From assembly GCF_017355935.1 (NCBI RefSeq), contig NZ_JAFIQT010000001.1:1240001-1304000 (forward strand): DNA of 64,000 nucleotides, in the 5' to 3' direction. A program made the translations under genes and the position numbers. This document shows positions 24,822 through 33,199 of the stretch, piece after piece (position 1 is the stretch's first letter; each line of letters starts with the position of its first letter). The notes under the pieces are model-generated. The model was not told the origin of the DNA. It saw only the letters and a program-made list of their open reading frames with translations, and did no database searches. The DNA comes from Telluribacter humicola (GTDB lineage: Bacteria > Bacteroidota > Bacteroidia > Cytophagales > Spirosomataceae).

Positions 24822-25670
24822 ATGAAGATTATTGAATGCCCCCGGGATGCCTGGCAGGGATACCACCCATTCATACCTACTGAACAGAAAGTTGAGTACC
24901 TTAACACTTTGCTTCGGGTTGGCTTTGACACCATTGACTTTGGGAGCTTTGTGTCAGCTAAGGCTATGCCTCAGGTGAGTGATACGGAGGTAGTAATCAG
25001 GCAGCTTGACTTATCTGGCACCAGCACCCGTTTGTTAGCCATTGTTGCCAACGAGCGGGGAGCACAGCAGGCCTGTCAGTATGAGCAGATCAGCTACCTG
25101 GGGTATCCTTTTTCTATTTCCGAAACATTTCAGCTACGCAATACCAACGCTACCATTGAGGAGTCAGTGGGTAGGGTAGAAGCTATTCAGAAATTGTGCC
25201 GGCAACACGGCAAAGAACTGGTGATCTATATATCCATGGGTTTTGGTAATCCCTATGGCGACCCCTGGAATGCCGGTATAGCCCTCCATTGGGTTGAGCA
25301 GCTTGCTGCCTTGGGTGTGCGCATATTTTCTCTGGCTGATACGGTGGGCGTAGCTTCTACGGATAATATTAAGACTATATTCAGTCAGCTTGTTACTTCC
25401 CGTCAGGATCTGGAGTTCGGTGCCCATTTTCATACAACACCCGCTGGATGGTACGATAAGGTAGCTGCCGCCTACCAGGCCGGCTGCCGCCGGTTCGACG
25501 GAGCCTTGTTTGGCTACGGGGGCTGCCCAATGGCTCAGGACGAATTAGTTGGAAATATTTCTACCGAAAACCTGCTGGACTTTGTGCAGGAGAATCAGGA
25601 ACTCATGGCGCTGGACTACGATACCCTGGGCGAGGCAAAACGCTTGTTCTCGTCGCTTATAATCTCTTAG
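24822..25670 (+). CDS. Hydroxymethylglutaryl-CoA lyase
   Basis: The 282-residue protein has the DRE-TIM barrel of HMG-CoA lyases. It opens MKIIECPRDAWQG (family E-x-P-R-D-G/A-x-Q), and continues with FVSAKAMPQ, HFHTTPAGW (metal-binding H-x-H) and the signature GCRRFDGALFGYGGCPMA with the catalytic cysteine. The enzyme splits HMG-CoA to acetoacetate and acetyl-CoA, the last step of leucine breakdown. The next gene, an enoyl-CoA hydratase 129 bases on, could supply methylglutaconyl-CoA hydratase activity. That pairing strengthens the leucine assignment. The carboxylase and dehydrogenase of the pathway are not in the window. Confidence 0.85.
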   Translation: MKIIECPRDAWQGYHPFIPTEQKVEYLNTLLRVGFDTIDFGSFVSAKAMPQVSDTEVVIRQLDLSGTSTRLLAIVANERGAQQACQYEQISYLGYPFSISETFQLRNTNATIEESVGRVEAIQKLCRQHGKELVIYISMGFGNPYGDPWNAGIALHWVEQLAALGVRIFSLADTVGVASTDNIKTIFSQLVTSRQDLEFGAHFHTTPAGWYDKVAAAYQAGCRRFDGALFGYGGCPMAQDELVGNISTENLLDFVQENQELMALDYDTLGEAKRLFSSLIIS

Positions 25671-25798
25671 CTATATTTTATGATCTATCCTGACTACTAC
25701 TTGTGTAGATCTGTGATAGCCCCTTAGTATATATACCCAAGCTAGTAGCTTACAGGTGCTAACAGTAACTGATCTAATACTTACCCTACTACCTGATT

Positions 25799-26626
25799 AT
25801 GCGCTTTTATACAAGAGAAGATATTCAGTCATTCAGCCAGATCGCTTTCAACTATATCAGGACCGCCCAGGATGGACACACTTTTCGGATTACGCTCAAC
25901 CGTCCGGAGAAGCGGAACGCTTTCACGCCTACTATGGCTAATGAAATCACCTATGCCCTGGCTCATGCTCATTATAATGACGATGTGTGGTGCGTAGTAG
26001 TGGATGCCGAAGGGCCGGTATTCTGTGCGGGTGCTGATCTGAATGCCTTTCATGACCCTACCGTAGATCGGACAAATGATAACCTGCCTGCTCCCCGCGT
26101 ACCTGTCACTTTAGGAGATGCGTTTGCTGATCTGTCTAAGCCTTGTATTGCGCAGGTAGAGGGAGCGGTGCTGGCGGGTGGCTTCCTGATTATTGCCGGC
26201 TGTAGCTTTGTGGTGAGTGTACCCGAGGCTACCTTTGGACTACCCGAAGTTAAGCGGGGTATTTGGCCGATGCAGGTGATGGCCTCATTGCTACGAATCA
26301 TGCCTCCCCGTAAGGTACTTGAGGTGTGTATTACCGGTAAATCTTTCTCCGCTGATGAGGCCCTGACTTTAGGTCTGGTGACACAGGTAGCCGAAACTAC
26401 ACAAATCAGGAATGAGGTAGAGGGACTGGTCCGGCAGATCTGTCAGAATGCACCGCTGGCCATTAAAGTAGGTATGGAGACATTCAATCAGCTGTTCAGT
26501 ATTCCGGAGGAAGAAAAGCATACCTTTCTTAAGGCACAACTGGATAAAGTTGTGCAGTCGGAGGACGCAAAAGAAGGTATTGCCGCCTTTAAGGAAAAGC
26601 GACAACCTCATTGGAAAGGAAAGTGA
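25799..26626 (+). CDS. Enoyl-CoA hydratase/isomerase family protein
   Basis: The 275-residue crotonase-fold protein has RITLNRPEKRNAFTPTM at the N terminus, the CoA and oxyanion segment GPVFCAGADLNAF (about 78-90) and the second oxyanion block VEGAVLAGGFLIIAGC (about 120-135). In canonical hydratases two glutamates follow; here one lies in LPEVKRGIWP, while the other position appears to be in the GGFLIIAGC helix and is not a clear Glu, so hydratase versus isomerase activity is open. Position after HMG-CoA lyase suggests methylglutaconyl-CoA hydratase. The first 15 residues before the fold are unusually polar. Confidence 0.8.
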   Translation: MRFYTREDIQSFSQIAFNYIRTAQDGHTFRITLNRPEKRNAFTPTMANEITYALAHAHYNDDVWCVVVDAEGPVFCAGADLNAFHDPTVDRTNDNLPAPRVPVTLGDAFADLSKPCIAQVEGAVLAGGFLIIAGCSFVVSVPEATFGLPEVKRGIWPMQVMASLLRIMPPRKVLEVCITGKSFSADEALTLGLVTQVAETTQIRNEVEGLVRQICQNAPLAIKVGMETFNQLFSIPEEEKHTFLKAQLDKVVQSEDAKEGIAAFKEKRQPHWKGK

Positions 26627-26636
26627 AACGAAGTAA

Positions 26637-26656
26637 CAGGTACTAGCTGGTACCTG
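26637..26656. terminator. Weak hairpin between convergent genes
   Basis: CAGGTAC and GTACCTG form a 7-bp stem with a 6-nt loop in the 35-bp gap between the hydratase and RNase G stops. There is no T-tract. Confidence 0.4.
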
Positions 26657-26661
26657 CCGCC

Positions 26662-28224
26662 TTAGCTGATCTGAGCCAGATCTATCTCTTCTCCGAACTT
26701 ATTATGGAATTTGAAATCCACTACCCCCAGAGAGCTGTCCTGCATCAGCTTTACCCATGTCTTGTATTCAAAGAACCACTTCACCTGCTGTGAAATCAGG
26801 CCTTTGGTAAAGTACGAGTGCAGGAAGGGGTGCAGAGATATGCTGATCCCGCGTTCGTTCTGCTTGGTCAAGATGTAGTCCAGATTGTTCAGGATCACGT
26901 CCGATACCAGAATACTTGCCTGAATAGTACCCGTTCCACCGCAGGTAGGGCAGGTTTCGCGAGTAACAATATTGAGTTCGGGACGTACACGCTGACGCGT
27001 GATTTGCATCAAACCAAACTTCGACAGGGGCAGAATAGTGTACTTGGAGCGGTCGGTTTTCATTTCCTCCCGCATGACATCATGAAGCTTCTTCTTGTTT
27101 TCAGCTTTCTTCATGTCAATGAAGTCTACCACGATAATACCCCCCATATCGCGCAGACGGAGCTGGCGGGCTACTTCCTTGGCGGCTTCCAGGTTAACGC
27201 TGAGAGCGGTAGCTTCCTGGTCTTCTTCGGTATTGGACTTATTGCCACTGTTGACGTCAATAACATGCAGCGCTTCGGTATGCTCAATGATGAGATAACC
27301 GCCACCGGGCAGGCTTACTGAGCGGCCAAAGAGCGACTTGATCTGCTTCTCGAGTCCGAACTGTTCGAATATCTTGTTCTTACCGGCATGCAGTTTTACA
27401 ATATGCTCTTTTTCAGGAGCAATCGACCGGATATAGTTCTTGATATCCTCGTATACATCTTTGGAATCTACGGTGATGCTGTCAAATGATTCATTCAGCA
27501 TATCACGCAGGATGGACGAAGCACGGTTCATCTCGCCGATGATACGTTCGCGGGGCTTGGCATCACGCAGGGCTTTGATACCCTTGTCCCACTTTTCGAG
27601 GCAGTTCTGAAGATCTCTGTCAAGTTCCTCCACGTCGTGACCCTGGGCTACCGTACGAACGATTACTCCAAAGTTGGCGGGCTTGATAGAAGAAATAAGT
27701 CTTTGCAGACGCGTACGTTCCTGCTTATCGGTGATTTTCTTGGAGAGGTTAACCGAGTTGGAGAAAGGTACCAGTACTATATAGCGTCCGGCAATGGAGA
27801 TGTCACACGAAAGACGGGGACCCTTGGTCGAGATAGGTTCTTTAACTACCTGCACCAGTATGGGCTGATTCTTGGAGAGTACTTTATCAATTTTGCCCAG
27901 CTTATCAATTTCGGGCTCCATTTTGAAGTTGTTAAACCTCCCCGTATTGACGCGTTTGGCAATGACGTCTTTAGTGAACTTATTAAGGGAATTGATATTA
28001 GGACCCAGGTCAAGGTAATGCAGGAAGGCATCCTTTTCGTATCCCACATCCACAAATGCGGCATTCAGCCCCGTTACCAGTTTTTTAACCGTACCAAGAT
28101 AAATATCTCCTACGGTAAAACTCTGATCGGGTTCTTCGACGTGGTACTCTAATAGGCGTTTACTCTGCAAAAGGGCTATACGTTCCCCTTTTTGAGTTGA
28201 ATTTATTATTAATTCGTTACTCAA
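26662..28224 (-). CDS. rng: Ribonuclease E/G family endoribonuclease (RNase G)
   Basis: The 520-residue protein matches RNase G: an S1 RNA-binding domain at about 38-125 (VGDIYLGTVKKLVTGLNAAFVDVGYEKDAFLHYLD), the RNase H-like catalytic region with HVIDVNSGN (about 312-320) and GGIIVVDFIDM (about 352-362) carrying the metal-binding aspartates, and the zinc-link cysteines in CPTCGGTG near 430. The RNase E scaffold tail is absent. It processes rRNA and starts mRNA decay in the cytoplasm. The short basic-protein gene and HU lie just upstream on the same strand but behind a hairpin. Length fits the family. Confidence 0.92.
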   Translation of the reverse strand: MSNELIINSTQKGERIALLQSKRLLEYHVEEPDQSFTVGDIYLGTVKKLVTGLNAAFVDVGYEKDAFLHYLDLGPNINSLNKFTKDVIAKRVNTGRFNNFKMEPEIDKLGKIDKVLSKNQPILVQVVKEPISTKGPRLSCDISIAGRYIVLVPFSNSVNLSKKITDKQERTRLQRLISSIKPANFGVIVRTVAQGHDVEELDRDLQNCLEKWDKGIKALRDAKPRERIIGEMNRASSILRDMLNESFDSITVDSKDVYEDIKNYIRSIAPEKEHIVKLHAGKNKIFEQFGLEKQIKSLFGRSVSLPGGGYLIIEHTEALHVIDVNSGNKSNTEEDQEATALSVNLEAAKEVARQLRLRDMGGIIVVDFIDMKKAENKKKLHDVMREEMKTDRSKYTILPLSKFGLMQITRQRVRPELNIVTRETCPTCGGTGTIQASILVSDVILNNLDYILTKQNERGISISLHPFLHSYFTKGLISQQVKWFFEYKTWVKLMQDSSLGVVDFKFHNKFGEEIDLAQIS

Positions 28225-28317
28225 TGTACAACCAATTAACTGGCCTGAAATAGTTGTTAACTGTACACACGGTGTTGTAGTATGGGTGTGTAAACAGGAA
28301 GTGCTGTATAAAAGAAG

Positions 28318-28359
28318 GTAAAACCGGACCGTGGCTTAGCCTAACCAATCCGGTTTTAC
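28318..28359 (-). terminator. Terminator after the 29-residue basic protein
   Basis: GTAAAACCGGA (28318-28328) pairs perfectly with 28349-28359 across a 20-nt loop. It lies 7 bases after the small gene stop on the minus strand and upstream of RNase G. Confidence 0.7.
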
Positions 28360-28365
28360 ATATAA

Positions 28366-28455
28366 TTACTTCTTCTTGTGTCTGTTCTTTCTTAGACGCT
28401 TCTTTCTCTTATGGGTAGCAATCTTGTGTCTTTTTCTTTTCTTTCCGCAAGGCAT
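28366..28455 (-). CDS. 29-residue highly basic AURKAIP1/COX24-domain protein
   Basis: The product opens MPCGKKRKRHKIATHKRKKR and ends KNRHKKK. More than half of its 29 residues are K, R or H. This exact type is widespread in Bacteroidota and is annotated as AURKAIP1/COX24 domain protein, the family of mitochondrial ribosomal protein mS38. A ribosome-bound role is therefore likely from family knowledge. It is too short for usual gene finders. A hairpin terminator follows at once, and the gene is separated from RNase G, so it is probably its own transcript. Confidence 0.8.
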   Translation of the reverse strand: MPCGKKRKRHKIATHKRKKRLRKNRHKKK

Positions 28456-28525
28456 AGCTTTTGACGGTTATTAGGTTAAAAAATAAAAATAAATCAATCA
28501 GTGAGCACCGGCAGGCGGTACCTTA

Positions 28526-29368
28526 TTACTTTAGTCGCTGTTCCAGTTCGCCGATAGCTTGCTGGATCACCGGATCAGTTTCATTCTTCTTTACATCGGC
28601 CAGAACCTTACGAGCTTCGTCGTTACGTCCCAGTTCCACAAGGCTTACACCCAGATAAAACTTCGCCTTCGTATTGGAAGGATTATTTAGGATAATCTGC
28701 TGAAAACGTTCTACCGCTTTGGAATACTGGTTGGAACGCATTGACAAAATTCCTAAGTTAAACAACGCTAACTCATTGGTAGGATCGGTATCTAGGATTT
28801 CCCTTAGCATCATGATACCCTGCATGGGGGAAGCAGAATTGACATACGTCATGGCCATATTAGCCTTCGCTGCCAGCAGGCCAGGGTTTTGATCCAGGGC
28901 TTTCTGATAGTATTCCCGGGTTTTTTCACCCATCCTCTTTGCTTTCGATTCATCTACGGCAAATCCAAACGCCTCGTAGTAACGATCACCTGCACGTAGC
29001 CAACTTTCAACGGTCGGGCTAAGCAGGGCGGCCTGTTCGGCATAGTATGCAGCACTGTCAAACTTCTGATACTGTGAAAAAGCGTCTGAAAGCTTGGCGG
29101 CAGCCGCTACCCGGTCACTCGCGGCAGCCTGATTGTAGCCCGTCCGGAGTGTCTCGATTTTTTGTTGCTGTTCAGAAGTTAAGGCCTTATTGGAATGGTC
29201 ATCGTTAGCGGTTTCTGCCAGATGTCCTTCACTTGCCGGCTCCTGAGCGGCGGTTTGTTCGGTACTCACTTCCTGGCTTTTGCTGTTCACTACTACCTTG
29301 GGCAGGCTATACAAAGTACCTACCAACGCAACAGCTGAAACACAAACCAGAATGATTGACCTTTTCAT
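28526..29368 (-). CDS. Secreted or membrane-anchored TPR protein
   Basis: The 280-residue protein begins with an uncleaved-type signal or anchor helix (MKRSIILVCVSAVALVGTLYSL). A low-complexity linker rich in E, A, S and N (about 30-70) leads to TPR repeats from about 85 to the C terminus, for example NELALFNLGILSMRSNQYSKAVERFQQII and KAKFYLGVSLVELGRNDEARKVL. TPR proteins mediate protein contacts; this one would face the periplasm. The gene follows HU on the minus strand with its own -7 box in a 38-bp gap. The partner is unknown. Confidence 0.8.
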   Translation of the reverse strand: MKRSIILVCVSAVALVGTLYSLPKVVVNSKSQEVSTEQTAAQEPASEGHLAETANDDHSNKALTSEQQQKIETLRTGYNQAAASDRVAAAAKLSDAFSQYQKFDSAAYYAEQAALLSPTVESWLRAGDRYYEAFGFAVDESKAKRMGEKTREYYQKALDQNPGLLAAKANMAMTYVNSASPMQGIMMLREILDTDPTNELALFNLGILSMRSNQYSKAVERFQQIILNNPSNTKAKFYLGVSLVELGRNDEARKVLADVKKNETDPVIQQAIGELEQRLK

Positions 29369-29391
29369 AGTTAACTTATGGATTGACCTTA

Positions 29392-29399
29392 CAAAGGTA
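29392..29399 (-). promoter_or_regulatory. -7 box of the TPR gene
   Basis: The minus strand reads TACCTTTG (TAnnTTTG), 23 bases before the TPR start codon. Confidence 0.45.
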
Positions 29400-29406
29400 A
29401 GGCAGA

Positions 29407-29712
29407 TTACTTTTCAACGACAGCTTTCAGCCGATCGCTGGTCTTTACCTGCTCAACGAACACTTTAGCCGGTTTGAAGCTTGGTACGAAGTGCTCATCA
29501 ATAATCATAGAAGTACCCTGCGAGATATTGCGGGCTACTTTGCGGGCACGCTTCTTGTTGATGAAGCTGCCGAATCCTCTCACATAAAGATTTTCGCCTT
29601 CAGCGAGTGAATCTTTAACAACGGTGAAGAATGTTTCGAGGGTTTGCTGAACGTCAGCCTTGTCCACACCGGTTTTCTCAGAAATTTGAGCGATTACGTC
29701 TGCCTTAGTCAC
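29407..29712 (-). CDS. HU-family DNA-binding protein
   Basis: The 101-residue protein starts MTKADVIAQISEKTGVDKADV, the HU/IHF helical dimer base. It continues with the beta-arm block FGSFINKKRARKVARNISQG (family G-F-G-x-F); the conserved arm-tip proline is replaced by a serine-threonine segment. Such histone-like proteins bend and compact the nucleoid and assist recombination and replication. It is divergent from mutY across 155 bases that contain its -7 box. The C-terminal tail (about 90-101) is short and basic. HU cannot be separated from IHF here. Confidence 0.9.
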   Translation of the reverse strand: MTKADVIAQISEKTGVDKADVQQTLETFFTVVKDSLAEGENLYVRGFGSFINKKRARKVARNISQGTSMIIDEHFVPSFKPAKVFVEQVKTSDRLKAVVEK

Positions 29713-29778
29713 TGTGTTTACTAACTTTAAAGTGTATTACTTTATTTAAAAAAATTACCTCTGGTTTTTTTGGGAGTA

Positions 29779-29786
29779 CAAAGGTA
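29779..29786 (-). promoter_or_regulatory. -7 box of the HU gene
   Basis: The minus strand reads TACCTTTG. The predicted leader is about 60 nt and AT-rich. The T-rich segments at 29765-29771 and 29820-29832 flank it. Confidence 0.5.
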
Positions 29787-29867
29787 GCGCAAATTTACTA
29801 AAACTTAAAAGGGTTACTTTTCCCTTTTTTTTATAAATCACTAAAAAACAGCAAGTAAAAGTTGAGA

Positions 29868-30956
29868 ATGAGCAGCAAGGATGTCGCAGGATTCAGAGAT
29901 TATAGTACTAAACTAATAAAGTGGTATCACCGTCACCATCGCGACCTGCCGTGGAGACGTACAAATGATCCCTACAAGATATGGCTCTCGGAGATCATCC
30001 TGCAGCAGACCCGGGTGGTGCAGGGGATGCCCTACTACCTGCGGTTTGTGGAACAGTACCCTACCCTGCAGGACCTGGCGGCAGCGGATGAAAAGGAAGT
30101 ACTGCGACTGTGGCAGGGGCTTGGCTACTACTCGCGGGCCCGCAACATGCACCAGACCGCCCGGCTGATCGTGGAGGAGCAGGGGGGACAGTTTCCGACA
30201 TCATACTCGGAGCTACTCAAGCTAAAAGGCATAGGTGCCTATACGGCCGCAGCCATTGCGAGCTTTGCCTATAATGAAGCCGTGGCGGCTGTGGATGGTA
30301 ATGTATACCGGGTACTGGCGCGTATATTTGGCGTAGAAACCGACATTACCAGCAGCGCGGCTAAGAAGGAGTTTACAGCACTGGCGCAGCAGCTACTCCC
30401 ACCTGATGATGCCGCTACCTTCAACCAGGCCATGATCGAGTTCGGGGCCATACAGTGTCAGCCCGTGGCGCCCGACTGCCTGCTGTGCCCGTTCAATGAC
30501 GTATGCTATGCCTTTCAGCACGGAGCGCAGGCACGACTACCTGTCAAAGGCAAAAAGAACAAGGTACGCGACCGGTACCTCAACTACTTTGTAGTCGAGA
30601 AGGACGGGCAACTAGCCATGCGGGAGCGGACTACAAAGGACGTATGGCAGGGTATGTACGACTTTTATCTGGTCGAGTCACCTCAGGAGCCTGCTGACCT
30701 GGACGACCTGGTATCGGACCATGTACTGGCTCACTGGCTGGAAATGGGGGAGGTAGTACGTACCGCCGGGCCTTACGTACACCTGCTCTCCCACCAGCGT
30801 ATTTATGCCCGCTTCTGGCACATACGGATGTCGCCGGAGCGGAGTATATTGCTGCCGGATGAGATGTCATTCTATGACGCGGATGAAATAGAACAATTAC
30901 CCAAACCGGTATTAATAAATTCCTATTTGACCGAAAATTTCTTTAACTTTATGTAG
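29868..30956 (+). CDS. mutY: A/G-specific adenine glycosylase
   Basis: The 362-residue protein removes adenine mispaired with 8-oxoguanine. It has RDLPWRRTNDPYKIWLSEIILQQT at the N terminus, the HhH segment LKGIGAYTAAAIASFAYNE (about 106-124) followed by AAVDGNVYRVLARI with the catalytic Asp, and the iron-sulfur loop C-x6-C-x2-C-x5-C (CQPVAPDCLLCPFNDVC). The C-terminal NUDIX-like domain (about 230-362) recognises 8-oxoG. I start at ATG 29868, since two more codons upstream rely on TTG. The order mutY-ssb-gldE is conserved in gliding Bacteroidota, where these genes neighbour gldD. Confidence 0.95.
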   Translation: MSSKDVAGFRDYSTKLIKWYHRHHRDLPWRRTNDPYKIWLSEIILQQTRVVQGMPYYLRFVEQYPTLQDLAAADEKEVLRLWQGLGYYSRARNMHQTARLIVEEQGGQFPTSYSELLKLKGIGAYTAAAIASFAYNEAVAAVDGNVYRVLARIFGVETDITSSAAKKEFTALAQQLLPPDDAATFNQAMIEFGAIQCQPVAPDCLLCPFNDVCYAFQHGAQARLPVKGKKNKVRDRYLNYFVVEKDGQLAMRERTTKDVWQGMYDFYLVESPQEPADLDDLVSDHVLAHWLEMGEVVRTAGPYVHLLSHQRIYARFWHIRMSPERSILLPDEMSFYDADEIEQLPKPVLINSYLTENFFNFM

Positions 30957-31068
30957 TAGTTTGGTCAAGGAGCAGGACCTTACTTTGTACCTAACTACCT
31001 CCATCGCCTATCCAGGTATAGGGGCTGTATAAAAACATTAAATCATAAACTTATCTGAAACCAACAAC

Positions 31069-31566
31069 ATGGCAGGAAGTGTAAACAAGGTAATTCTGAT
31101 CGGTAATCTAGGGAGCGATCCCGAGGTACGTTATCTGGAAGGAGGCTCATCGGTAGCCCGGTTCAACATAGCCACATCGGAGTCATACACCAACAAGAGT
31201 GGTGAGCGTGTAGAGCAGACCGAGTGGCACCGGATTGAACTATGGGACCGACTGGCTCAGATTGCCGAGAAGTACCTACGCAAAGGCAACTCGGTGTATA
31301 TCGAAGGCCGGATTCGTACCGAAAACTGGACCGACAAAGACGGGCAGCAACGCTCCGGGGTTACCATCCGTGCTAATACGCTGACTCTGCTGGGCGGCGG
31401 CGGTAACAGCGGTGGAGGAGGCTCTGACTCAGGTAGCTCCGACGCCGGAAACAGCTCGTATGCGTCTCCTAGTCGTCCGGCCAGTGCTCCGGCGGCTCCC
31501 CGTCAGCAGGATCCGGTACCTCCCTCAATGGCATCCGGATCTGACGAAGACGATCTGCCTTTCTGA
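31069..31566 (+). CDS. ssb: Single-stranded DNA-binding protein
   Basis: The 165-residue protein has the OB-fold start MAGSVNKVILIGNLGSDPEVRY and the middle block TEWHRIELWDRLAQIAEKYLRKGNSVYIEG. A flexible G/S/P-rich tail (about 105-155) leads to the acidic tip DEDDLPF that recruits replication and repair enzymes. It coats single-stranded DNA as a tetramer. The linker with repeated GGG and SG motifs is longer than in E. coli SSB. A strong terminator follows, so gldE must have its own promoter. Neighbours mutY and gldE give conserved Bacteroidota order. Confidence 0.95.
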   Translation: MAGSVNKVILIGNLGSDPEVRYLEGGSSVARFNIATSESYTNKSGERVEQTEWHRIELWDRLAQIAEKYLRKGNSVYIEGRIRTENWTDKDGQQRSGVTIRANTLTLLGGGGNSGGGGSDSGSSDAGNSSYASPSRPASAPAAPRQQDPVPPSMASGSDEDDLPF

Positions 31567-31589
31567 CCTGATACAACTACCTTAGGACG

Positions 31590-31620
31590 AGGCCCCACCC
31601 CGGTGGGGCCTTTGATTTTT
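31590..31620 (+). terminator. Rho-independent terminator after ssb
   Basis: AGGCCCCACC and GGTGGGGCCT pair over a 2-nt loop, followed by TTGATTTTT. Confidence 0.85.
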
Positions 31621-31782
31621 AGCCGGATTTCTTAATTTTATTTTCTTTTCCCAACTACTATTAAAGAAAGATTGTCATATTTCGAGCTGAAATGGACGTG
31701 TGGAATGATTTTTAAATAGTTTTCAGAAGCGGAAAGGCCACCCTTTTCATCAGATACTAACCCAGAAAGCACAGTACAGCCA

Positions 31783-33099
31783 GTGATAGACTTACCCGAT
31801 AGTGACGATCCCTTGTCCCGAACGCACGTTGCCAACCCACTTTTTCGTCGTGACTTTATTTCATTTACGACTCTGACAACACCTGTGTGGTTTGAAGCAT
31901 TCGCTCCTGAGGTAGCCCTGGTTTTTGCCCTGTTGCTTGTTTCTCTTTTTATCTCCGCTCTTAGGGCCGCTTATGCCGCTACTGCCCTGATTGATGCTCC
32001 CTGGGAGCGTAAGAACACAACTGATCTTATTCATCTGGATCGCTCGCAAAAGCTGACCCTGTCGGTAGTACAGCGAATGTCTACGTTGCTGGCTTTCCTG
32101 CTGGCGGCCCGGCTGTTATGGCTGATTTTCTGGGCCAATGAAGACACCAGCTTTCGCTGGATACCCATAGTCATTCTATGCTTCTGGCTGTGGTGTGATG
32201 CGCTGGTACGTTATTACGCAGGGCGTAATGCTCATAGTTTTACCCAGCGGATGACTCCTGTAGTTAGGCCTGTTTTAAAGTTGATGGCACCCCTGACCCG
32301 CACCATCCATTCAGCAGGTACCAGGTGGGGAATACTATTGCCCGAAGGGGTAGAGGCCACGGCCGAACGCCTGGAAGCGCAGTCCGATAGCGAGGAGGAG
32401 CGGGATCTGCTACGCGGACTGGCCAACTTTGCCCAGACGGCCGCTCGTCAGGCTATGCGTCCCCGGCTTAACATTACCGCCTTCGATATAGAGCTGGATT
32501 TTCACGAGCTGATGGATAAGATCAATAAGTCAGGGTACTCGCGGGTACCTGTTTATCGGGATACGCTGGATTCGGTAGAAGGAATTCTGTACGTCAAGGA
32601 CCTGCTGCCCCACCTGCACCGCGACGAGCACTTTGTCTGGCAGAAGCTCCTGCGTCAGGCGTATTTTATACCGGAAAGCAAGCGGCTCGACGACCTCATG
32701 CAGGAGTTCCAGAACCGTCGTGTACACATGGCGATAGTGGTGGACGAGTATGGTGGTACCAGCGGACTTATCACATTGGAAGATATCATAGAAGAGATAT
32801 TCGGCGATATCAATGATGAGTACGACGAGGAGGAGGAGGTCAATTTTACGCAGGTAGACGAAAAGACCTTTGTATTTGAAGGCAGGGCGGCTATCAGTGA
32901 TTTTTGTCGTATTGCGAATTTGGATCAGGACTACTTTGAAGAGGTCAATGGCAATAGCGAATCCCTGGCCGGACTGCTGCTGGAGCTGTTTTCCCGCCTG
33001 CCCCGGACCGGCGATCAGGTGACATTTCGTGATGTAACTTTTAAGGTACAGTCGGCTGACAAAAAACGAATCAAAAAAGTGAGGGTACTGGTGGCTTAG
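31783..33099 (+). CDS. gldE: Gliding-motility-associated membrane protein GldE (CBS/CorC-type)
   Basis: The 438-residue protein combines an N-terminal membrane region (helices near 30-60, 95-115 and 120-145), a pair of CBS domains (about 205-330, with SGYSRVPVYRDTLDSVEGILYVKDLLPH and AIVVDEYGGTSGLITLEDIIEEIFGDI), and a C-terminal CorC/HlyC domain (about 345-438). This is the GldE plan. In F. johnsoniae, GldE assists gliding and the neighbour gldD is needed too; no gldD is next here, where guaB follows. No ATG precedes the membrane part in this frame, so the start is taken as GTG 31783; the true start is uncertain. Confidence 0.85.
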   Translation: MIDLPDSDDPLSRTHVANPLFRRDFISFTTLTTPVWFEAFAPEVALVFALLLVSLFISALRAAYAATALIDAPWERKNTTDLIHLDRSQKLTLSVVQRMSTLLAFLLAARLLWLIFWANEDTSFRWIPIVILCFWLWCDALVRYYAGRNAHSFTQRMTPVVRPVLKLMAPLTRTIHSAGTRWGILLPEGVEATAERLEAQSDSEEERDLLRGLANFAQTAARQAMRPRLNITAFDIELDFHELMDKINKSGYSRVPVYRDTLDSVEGILYVKDLLPHLHRDEHFVWQKLLRQAYFIPESKRLDDLMQEFQNRRVHMAIVVDEYGGTSGLITLEDIIEEIFGDINDEYDEEEEVNFTQVDEKTFVFEGRAAISDFCRIANLDQDYFEEVNGNSESLAGLLLELFSRLPRTGDQVTFRDVTFKVQSADKKRIKKVRVLVA

Positions 33100-33140
33100 C
33101 GAATTCTTAAAAAAATAATATTTGTAGTTCACTAAAAAAC

Positions 33141-33171
33141 TTTGCCAAGTCCAAACTTCTATGTAATTTTG
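33141..33171 (+). promoter_or_regulatory. Bacteroidota-type promoter of guaB
   Basis: TTTG at 33141-33144 and TAATTTTG at 33164-33171 are separated by 19 bp, an exact fit to TTTG-N19-TAnnTTTG. The transcript should start near 33178. Confidence 0.75.
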
Positions 33172-33175
33172 CCCG

Positions 33176-33198
33176 GCAAATAACGATAGATTATTTGC
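33176..33198 (+). other. Leader hairpin abutting the guaB start codon
   Basis: GCAAATAA and TTATTTGC form an 8-bp stem with a 7-nt loop, ending one base before the ATG. It would lie at the very 5' end of the mRNA and could affect translation initiation or mRNA stability. Confidence 0.55.
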
Positions 33199-33199
33199 T

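Noticed and set aside
25750-25798. Possible heptad array upstream of the enoyl-CoA hydratase
   Set aside because: Units were laid out in steps of seven, but no consensus holds beyond two units, unlike the five clear arrays.
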